62,000 nt of DNA from Liolophura sinensis (Eukaryota; Mollusca; Polyplacophora; Chitonida; Chitonidae): the NCBI RefSeq assembly GCF_032854445.1, contig NC_088301.1, forward strand, positions 33,901,187 to 33,963,186, written 5' to 3'. A program made the position numbers and the translations under genes. Of the stretch, positions 54,641 to 62,000 are shown piece after piece (position 1 is the first letter of the stretch; each line of letters starts with the position of its first letter). A model generated the notes under the pieces. That model was not told the DNA's origin and ran no database searches. It was given only the letters and a program-made list of their open reading frames with translations.

Positions 54641-54881
54641 AGGTTAGAACGCTAGCGCAGCGTAATGACCCAGGAGCCTCTCACCAATGTGGTCGCTGTG
54701 AGTTCAAGTCCGGCTCATGCTGGCTTCCTCTCCGGCCGTACGTGGGAAGGTCTGCCAGCAACCTGCGGATGGTCGTGGGTTTCCCCCGGTTTCCACCCAC
54801 CATAATACTGGCCGCCGTCGTGTAAGTGAAATATTCTTGAGTACGACGTAAAACACCAATCAAACAAATAAATAAATAAAT
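54641..54881 (+). mobile_element. SINE family 1, nearly complete copy
   Basis: Starts within the tRNA-like head (GCTAGCGCAGCGTAATGACC), has the B-box region GAGTTCAAGTCC, the central CACCATAATACTGGCCGCCG block and the tail GTACGACGTAAAACACCAAT followed by (AAAT)n. About 15 bases of the 5' end are missing. Confidence 0.85.
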
Positions 54882-55103
54882 CGTGACGCTTATTGGTATT
54901 ACATCTGCAATTACACTGGTTGACGCATTGACCAAGCCAATGCTTATTTTTTAGACACATTTACCATCATCATGTATGTGAGGCATAGCAGTTTCGTTCA
55001 CAGATGAACCAACAACTTCTACATCTCGAAGCAATCCCACAAACAATCATCCCCGACTGCATGGGGCGCCGCGGGAAGCAACGTAATCATTTACGTGAAC
55101 TCT

Positions 55104-55164
55104 TTGCGTGTGCGTGTGCGTGTGTGCGTGCGTGCGTGTGTGCGTGCATGTGTGCGTGTGTGTG
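55104..55164. repeat. TG/CG alternating microsatellite
   Basis: An alternating purine-pyrimidine run of GCGTGTG-type units, a sequence class that can adopt Z-DNA. Confidence 0.9.
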
Positions 55165-55463
55165 AGGTGACGAAGCCTAAACACTAAACTTCGGTCATGC
55201 CTGCCTTTACCGTTGCCAAACAGGCATATGTCCTTGAATGATGGAAGAAGTCTCACCCCCACTGCTTCAGACCGCCTCTAATCTTTGTCGGTGACCAGTT
55301 GAAAAGCGGCCCAAGAACAAACACGATGAGAGTTCGCACACGGTCGAAAATCTTGTGAAGCTGTAAAGTAGGTAGACTCTGCGTGTCGTTCGCCGGATTT
55401 TCTTCTGCCGGATTACAGTACAACCTGTCAGTAGTTTTGTTGAAAACTAACCACACGGCTATT

Positions 55464-55582
55464 ACACGCGTGTGGTTGATACCACACGCGTGTGGTTGAT
55501 ACCACACGCGTGTGGAACGCGCACCTTTAGGTCTGTTGTGTGGTTAATATGCTGTGTTTCAGAGCAAACCACACGCGTGTGA
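55464..55582. repeat. Cluster of CCACACGCGTGTGG palindromes
   Basis: Two perfect 14-base palindromes (55482-55495, 55502-55515) with two near copies (55464-55475, 55569-55582) in about 120 bases; the first three are spaced by TTGATA linkers in a 20-base tandem repeat. Confidence 0.9.
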
Positions 55583-55929
55583 TACTCGTGTGGAATGCGT
55601 TCCAACTGCGGAAGTAATGCGTGTGGTATGGTAGTCACTTTTTGATTTACTGTACGCGGCTTTGACGTATCTAGGCTTGCCGTTCATTGGTCTGAAATGA
55701 ATGACCTCTGTGGCGGGAATGCCAGCATAAAATATGCAGTTTTGGCACATTTTCTTAAATTTCTGGGGTGGAATAGACTTTAAGACCTTCGTCTTGGTGT
55801 TTGTTGTGTAACTCGATACCACAGAACCTTGCTTCGTACCTCGTCAAATCCCTCGAATGCTGTGCAACAAAGAACCATGGAGATGTTAAACCCTTAAACC
55901 TAACGAAAAAAATATTTTTGCTAAATGTT

Positions 55930-57815
55930 TACATTGGTGTTACCACGTGTCGCTCACAACAGGAATATCGTCTCTATAGGCTGCAGAGAAGTTCAGCACT
56001 TCTACAATCTTATTGGCTAACCTCTGAAACATCGCCGCGCTCTTTTTCATGCCAAACGGTGTGACACGAAACTCAAAACCCGAAGTAGCAGCTATGGCAG
56101 ATATCTCCTTAGCCCTATCTGTCAATGGTACCTGCCAGTAACCTTCGAGATCAGTCTTAGTAATAAACTTGGCAATTCCTACCGTATCAATACAATCCTC
56201 AGTAGGGGGAAAAGGATATGAATCCGTCCTGGTTACAGCACTATAGAACCATCGGGATTAGGGATAACTACAATTGGTGAACACCAGTTACTCTGGCTAG
56301 GCTCTATAATCCCGTTGTCTAACATGTACTGATTTCCTGGATAACAAGCTTTAACTTTGCAGGAATAATTCTGTAGGGGTGCTGTTTGATAAGTTCAGCC
56401 TCCCCCCCCCCCCCGCAACATTTACATCACCTACTACAGCATTAGTATCACCTGGTACATCCGATCATATCTTAGGATAAATCTCGAGCAACTTACAAAT
56501 ATCCTGTCTCTGAATTTTATACTTGACTTAACACTTCAGGTACTTTACTCAGTACACGTGAGTTATCCAACTTAGGGTCTAACAAATCAACTTAAATGCT
56601 ATCTGGTTCTTTGGACTCAGTACATGTAGTAACAACTCACCACCCTCCTCTACATAACTTTCCACTGTCTTAGCCACAACTACTGACTGACTTGTGTCAT
56701 TTAAATTGTACTTCTTGGTCATATTAATGTGACATACTGTTTCAGTTCTCCTATGATCAGGGGTGCTAATAATCTAGTTAACATCATTAACCTTCTTCAC
56801 CACCTGATATGGTCCACTAAGCTTGGCATTAAGAGATCGGGAAAACACGCGTCTGTTTACTTTCTGACTACCCTCTACACCATCAATATTATGAAAGAAA
56901 GTTTCAGCTAAGTTAATACTACTCCTTGAATCCCCAGTACTAGAACTATCTTCCTTCTCCCTAGTTTCTAGAGGGATATATACCTGGAAACTCTTCCTGT
57001 AGGTATTCTGTACTGCCGTCCAAACCCGCCACACCTTTATCTCCTGCTAAGTCATTACCCAGCAAAAAGGAAATACCTTCCACAGGCAAAGTATTAACAA
57101 CCCCTACAGATACTAGACCAGTATCCAAATCAGAAATAAGGGTAACTTCCAGAAATGGAACAGACATAATCTTTCCTTTTTATACCCTGGATCAAGACCT
57201 GACTGTTGGCCTTATCAGAATATGCTGGAATTACATCTGCCAACATCAAAGAGCTACTAGCCCCAGTATCCCTAAGTATACGAACAGGGAAGGTAACTCC
57301 AGTAACCACACCACCAGACAGGAATGCCCAGAATGTTTCAGGAGTCTGCTTTACCTCCTTAACAGTGTTTATCTACCCCTGACAAACTCCATATAAGCTT
57401 CACCTGACTGTTTCCTTAACTGTCTGAACTTCTGTCTATAGGCCTCCTGCACAAGCTCATAACCAGACAAGACCACTGACTTAACTATGTTGTAATCTGA
57501 AGACTGATCTACCAACAAGGCAAAATAGAATTCTGCAGCTTTACCCTCAAATGTACTCTGCAATAGCCCTTTAGGCCACTCCAAGCTAACAGCCACTTTT
57601 TCAAAGGACAAAAGAAACCTTTCTCACCACTTTTGGCCGGTAAGAGGTAACATATTACCTAAGCCCAAGTGCTTTCTAATAGCATCCACTATTTCACTTT
57701 TTCTAAGACTCTGGCTTAAGTCTAATTCAAACACGTCAGATATTTTCCTTAAATCTGCCTTCCTTAGCTCAGACAGCTTAACAACTGACAAATTCTCACT
57801 ATCAATGAATAAACA
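55930..57815 (-). mobile_element. Ty3/gypsy retrotransposon relic B (gag, protease, integrase tail, reverse transcriptase)
   Basis: Read on the minus strand: a SAP-like Gag N-terminus (about 57680-57800, LRKADLRKISDVFELD), a Gag core (57369-57611, SSDYNIVK...AYRQKFRQLRKQ), a protease with an intact DTGAS motif (57257-57271) and LLGNDLAG (about 57042-57065), an integrase C-terminal tail (SGPYQVVKKVNDVN, about 56774-56823), then a reverse transcriptase broken by frameshifts (about 55930-56400; NGIIEPSQSNW, TPFGMKKSAAMFQRL, active-site box YRDD at 55961-55978 for the usual YLDD). The integrase catalytic core and most of RNase H are missing. Domain order with integrase before reverse transcriptase points to a Gmr1-like lineage. 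Dead copy. Confidence 0.8.
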
Positions 57816-60032
57816 TTAAATTAATCAGCCATAAAGCACACAATACAGTGTACAAAAAACTATATAAATAGTTGTATAAAATATGAATCTTTGTTTGATC
57901 CAAAACAGGAACCAGAACACAGCTAAAGGAGCTGACAGTTAACGTGCTACAGTATAGCACAATCAGGTTTTAGTTCCCGGACGAGTTCTCAGTATCTAAG
58001 GTTACCACTGTAGGCGAGCAAAGATGAGAAATAACTGGCTTGTTTAATTCTCAGATCAGCGATAGACCTTGCACAAGATCAAACAAAAAATACGAAGACG
58101 CTTAAATAACTTCAATTACATATATTCTAACAAAATATAGAAATAATACAACTGACAATACTATGCAAAACAATACAAATAAATACGAATAATACAATAC
58201 AAATAAATAATATATATGGAATATTCCGGCTTCCAAAGGCGAATCAGTTCACGTTAATACAGAATTCAGACACCGCTCGCAGACGATAGTTTATTCTCCA
58301 ACTGTCTGTGAAGGTGTAACTTTCTCAGGGCAGACAGGTTGACAGTAGTGTCCGTGATGTCGAGCTGGCGATGTATGTTTCACTCCTCCGAAATATACAC
58401 AAAGTCACTTTCAGGGTAAACTAGGATGAAATTTACAAAATCGCACAAAGGGACAATGACCGATGCAAGTTCCAAAATGACGCCTCAAGAAATAGCAAGT
58501 GGCGAAACACAGGCTCACAAAGTGCTCTGTACAGAAACTGGAGTACAAATGACGAATGATGAATGTCGAATGGTGTGAAAGCAGATATCTCCAAACCCAG
58601 GAAAATCCTTCTCAGTGGATGACAGTAAATATGACTTTTCTCAAGTTGACTTGAGTAAATGACTGCGAGCTTCCGTCGGTCATATATAAAGACTAAAGTA
58701 AAGAAAAATCTGGATGGTTTAATCGTAAACATTGTTTACAATTATAAGTATAAGCGTCAAGTCCGACATTCCTATACCATTCGTAGTCCGTAAAGGGCGT
58801 TCCAAGTCGATAATCGCAAGATCCATTTCCACAACAACGTTTAACACTAACTCCCGAAGACAAAGATATGTAAGAAATTATACGAATAAGAAATAAGCCG
58901 GTAACACACAAGAGAGAAGCGGTCATCAGTTTTCAATGATGCCGGGCAGACAATGAATATTCCAGGCATGAATTCCATATCAAAGTTCAAATTCGTAGTC
59001 CGTGAATGAGTTCCTTGTCAAATAACAGCTAAACATAACACCGATACATATTTTCGGAATGTAGGCTACGCCCTATGTACAATGACACTGAACTCATGAA
59101 CACTGAAGCCTCGAGAGAGCTTGATTCAACAACAGGCTATAAAATACAAAGAGAGGAAAATATAGGTCAGACACAGACGGGTTTTATAAGTGTTGATTTT
59201 TGTCTAAGCTTCTGAGGCATATCCGAGTATAGGTGTGTGTCTGCGGTGTAACTTGACGTACAGTACACCTCAGATAACATAGATGACTATGGCACCTAAT
59301 CTATATTTCACACCAAGGTTACATGCGGCACACACTCCATATACACCTCATCTATACCCCACATATACAACTCATGTCTGTAACGGTGCAAATTTCACTG
59401 GCTTCTATTCTTTTATACCCATTACTGGTGCACTTATTCGCAGCAAAAGTAGTGTATGTTAATGACTTTGATAATGTCACAAATTCTATTGTTCCAACTA
59501 AATGCGCAGTTGAATGACAAGTGGAGAAAGTTGTTCACACCTTATTGCGGCACGTCACCAACAAAGTTATTCAAACCTTGAAAACAAGTGAAAATAAACA
59601 TATCAGCCATGTATCACGCATATAATATGTAACGATATCCTGATGTCAATAACCATATTTTAAGTGTATGTACTTACTTCAAAACAATTGTGAAAGATGT
59701 CCATCTTTAAGTTATGGTTGGCTTTCACTTACATCAACCGTTATTTCTGGAAAAATAATATTTTGTCATTCACATTGAAAGTTGTAGAGGTTAGTACAAT
59801 CATTAAGTAAACTTTTCATCTAGTTTTGAAGATATACATTTAATATCGAGTACACACAGCATTCAAACTTTTCATTAACTTCAAGTCCACATTTTTTTCT
59901 AAAATTTTTGATACTTGTTCAGTTTGCACTACATAACACGTCTTATGGCAGCAAAATAGTAATAAAACAACCTCTAATAGTGAAACAACTATCCAATGTA
60001 ATACCTGTACAAAGGACTCTACAAAAGAAACG
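57816..60032. other. Unassigned DNA beside gypsy relic B
   Basis: No gene recognised. The stretch directly upstream of the relic B gag (on its minus strand) should include its leader and 5' LTR if they survive, but I could not define LTR ends or a primer-binding site. A short motif, ATTCGTAGTCCGT, occurs at about 58791 and 58991. Confidence 0.4.
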
Positions 60033-60300
60033 GGGGGCCTCCGTGGCTCAGTCGGTTAGCGCGCTAGCGCAGCGTAATGACCCAGGAGCCTCTCACCAAT
60101 GCGGTGAGAGTTCAAGTCCAGCTCATGCTGGCTTCCTCTCCGGCCGCAAGTGGGAAGGTCTGCCAGCAACCTGCGGATGGTCGTGGGTTTCTCCCAGGCT
60201 GTGCCCGGTTTCCACCCACCATAATGCTGGCCGCCGTCGTATAAGTGAAATATTCTTGAGTACGGCTTAATACACCAATCAAACAAACAAACAAACAAAC
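60033..60300 (+). mobile_element. SINE family 1, full-length reference copy with target-site duplication
   Basis: A 268-base tRNA-derived SINE. The head GGGGGCCTCCGTGGCTCAG carries a pol III A box (TGGCTCAGTCGG, 60044-60055) and a B-box-like GAGTTCAAGTCC (60108-60119). The body has CACCATAATGCTGGCCGCCG and the tail ends CACCAATC(AAAC)n. A perfect 12-base duplication, ACAAAAGAAACG, flanks it (60021-60032 and 60299-60310). The 3' body resembles SINEs widespread in molluscs. Confidence 0.9.
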
Positions 60301-60310
60301 AAAAGAAACG

Positions 60311-61540
60311 TTGTTGATCTAGAACCATTTGCAGGAAGCCCTATTAACGTTAAGAGCACACAGGTACCATAGTGACTTAATGTCTACAGTGCTGGTTGGC
60401 AAGGTAGTTACGTGCTCTTTGTGTTAAGGAGGCTTCGTGCAAGTGGACCCTGGATATGTTACCCAAATTTTTTTTTACAGTCTTGACATGCTAAACAAGA
60501 AAATTTAAGGCATTGCTGAAAAAGATTCATGTATACGAACGACCCCCCCCCCCCCCCCATAGACAGAACATTCTTTGCGTCTTTTCAACATCACTGAAAA
60601 CTGATCACTACTTATCTTGCATGATTCCGTCCTAATTTCGTACTCAGTATACTTTTTCAGTTCTTTGGTTGTTTGTGTTAAACGTCATTTTGGGCATTGC
60701 GATTTTTGACCTCAAAACACACTTAAGGAACTACAAATATGTGTATCTGATGAAAATATGTTTTCACAAAATACAATTTATGACGTCCATGATTGCCAAA
60801 TTTTGGCAAACTTATACAATTATTCCCAGTCAGTTTATTTATAAATATGAGTTTCATTATAGAGCGTCCAAAAATAAACACCAGCCCATCGATCAATATA
60901 AACATAACAATTACCCACTATGGCTTTTTTTTGCCTACAATCATTTACTAATTGCCGAGAAAGAAAATGCTCATATTCAATCGTTGACGCAGAGGCCAGG
61001 ATTATTTGGGACACACTCAGCTTACCTATCTTAAGTTTAGGAATAGCCCCTGAATGGAAGGCCGCTGTTACAATGTCCCAGTAAGTGACACAGCAGAACC
61101 GGGCAAGCGCCCATTGGTTAAGGTAAACTGACGTTATTTTCCGAAAGGACGCTATGGCATGACAACACCTGGCTACACATGATAAACAGATACTACACTT
61201 CATGGATATGTGATTCCTTTCGTCTAAAGGCCTTCGACTAAAAGCATTTGTTCAATGTAGCGACCCTCTATGAAGAGACTCACAACTGTAAGGGGGTGCG
61301 ATATGAGCGTACGGCTAGGAAGGTAAGTGTGCAATGAACGGTTGTATCCTTCATGCTATAAAATACTTGTACTGCCATTTTCCATATGGCTGAGACATGC
61401 TCCCCTAAGCTATTTCTAAGTCTACACTGGGTGGGGGGTGGGGGTGCTTTCTGCTGGACTGAAACCTTTTTCTGCAACCTACAAATATATTAATGCGACA
61501 TGATGATCGTTTCTCAAGATTTAACATTTGTGATATGTTT
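60311..61540. other. Intergenic DNA, no gene recognised
   Basis: Contains a 16-base poly(C) run at 60543-60558 and a G-rich stretch at 61429-61446. Overlapping open frames on both strands around 60670-61200 have no recognisable domain and AT-biased composition. Confidence 0.5.
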
Positions 61541-61545
61541 TAGTT

Positions 61546-61548
<3 letters not shown>

Positions 61549-61576
<28 letters not shown>

Positions 61577-61654
61577 GGGTGGTCGTAGGTTTTCCGCGGG
61601 CTCTGCCTGGTTTCCTTTCACCATAATGTTGGCTACCGTCGTATAAGTAAAATA

Positions 61655-61748
<94 letters not shown>
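61549..61748. repeat. Two (TA)n microsatellites separated by a SINE fragment
   Basis: TA arrays at 61549-61576 and 61657-61748 flank a 3' SINE fragment on the + strand (61577-61653, with CATAATGTTGGCTACCGTCG). The second array starts where the SINE tail reads AAATATGATATAT. Confidence 0.9.
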
Positions 61749-61750
<2 letters not shown>

Positions 61751-62000
61751 AATCCTTGTGTTCCAGCGCCCTTACCTATTCTGCCATATCCTTACCTTAA
61801 CCCATACACTTCACAGCGCCGAGAGACCAATGCATGCATTGATTACTCGACAACGCCCAGTCCTTGGCATTCTTTAACTATCCGCCTGTGGTTTGTCACG
61901 CTATACGATACACCATTTACCTTTCATACAATCATGCACAGCATATTTACACTTCGTGGTGCAATGATCCACGGAGCAGACCTGTAGAATGAGCGATAGG
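61749..62000. other. Window end, no feature recognised
   Basis: Unique-looking noncoding sequence with no repeat or exon that I can identify. Confidence 0.5.

Noticed and set aside
60044-60119. tRNA gene at the SINE head
   Set aside because: A and B boxes are present but the cloverleaf stems do not close and the body continues into SINE sequence; tRNA-derived, not a tRNA gene.
60669-61203. Overlapping open frames of about 120 codons on both strands
   Set aside because: No recognisable motif and AT-rich composition on both strands; treated as chance.
61521-61751. Ile/Tyr repeat protein on the minus strand
   Set aside because: Translation of the TA microsatellite.

Overview
This is animal nuclear DNA. 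It is AT-rich, its genes are split into short exons with GT-AG introns, and microsatellites, tRNA-derived SINEs and decayed retrotransposons lie between and inside the genes. The SINE sequences and the invertebrate-style single grainyhead gene suggest a lophotrochozoan, most likely a mollusc and perhaps a bivalve. That assignment is an inference from remembered families, not a database result.

Two genes on the + strand can be rebuilt completely. The first is a grainyhead transcription factor (grh/GRHL, CP2 superfamily), 17 coding exons from 7178 to 27163. All phases agree and the exons sum to 2736 nt, or 911 residues: an N-terminal activation region, a basic segment, the immunoglobulin-like CP2 DNA-binding domain and the C-terminal dimerisation domain. 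The second runs from 37262 to 46756 in 13 coding exons (1365 nt, 454 residues). It joins ribonuclease-inhibitor-type leucine-rich repeats to two canonical EF-hand loops and resembles LRRC74A; one of its introns uses a GC donor. Position 3643-3781 looks like the orphan last exon of an unidentified third gene.

Layout: 1-3642 no recognised gene; 3643-3781 orphan terminal exon; 3782-7177 intergenic; 7178-27163 grh with a 7.5 kb first intron; 27164 to about 28.7 kb its probable 3' UTR; about 28.7-37.2 kb intergenic, with two interspersed repeat families including a SINE nested inside a SINE; 37262-46756 the LRR/EF-hand gene; 46757 to about 47.5 kb its 3' UTR; 47.6-62 kb a repeat graveyard with LINE tails, two minus-strand Ty3/gypsy relics, a foldback element, palindrome clusters and several SINEs.

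I found no CRISPR array, operon or prokaryotic-style system, and nothing that I can support as a wholly new biological system. The most informative points are the exact gene models, a candidate frameshifting poison exon in grh, the GC-AG intron, a gypsy relic whose domain order (protease, integrase tail, reverse transcriptase) suggests a Gmr1-like element without its integrase core, and the nested SINE with its target-site duplication.
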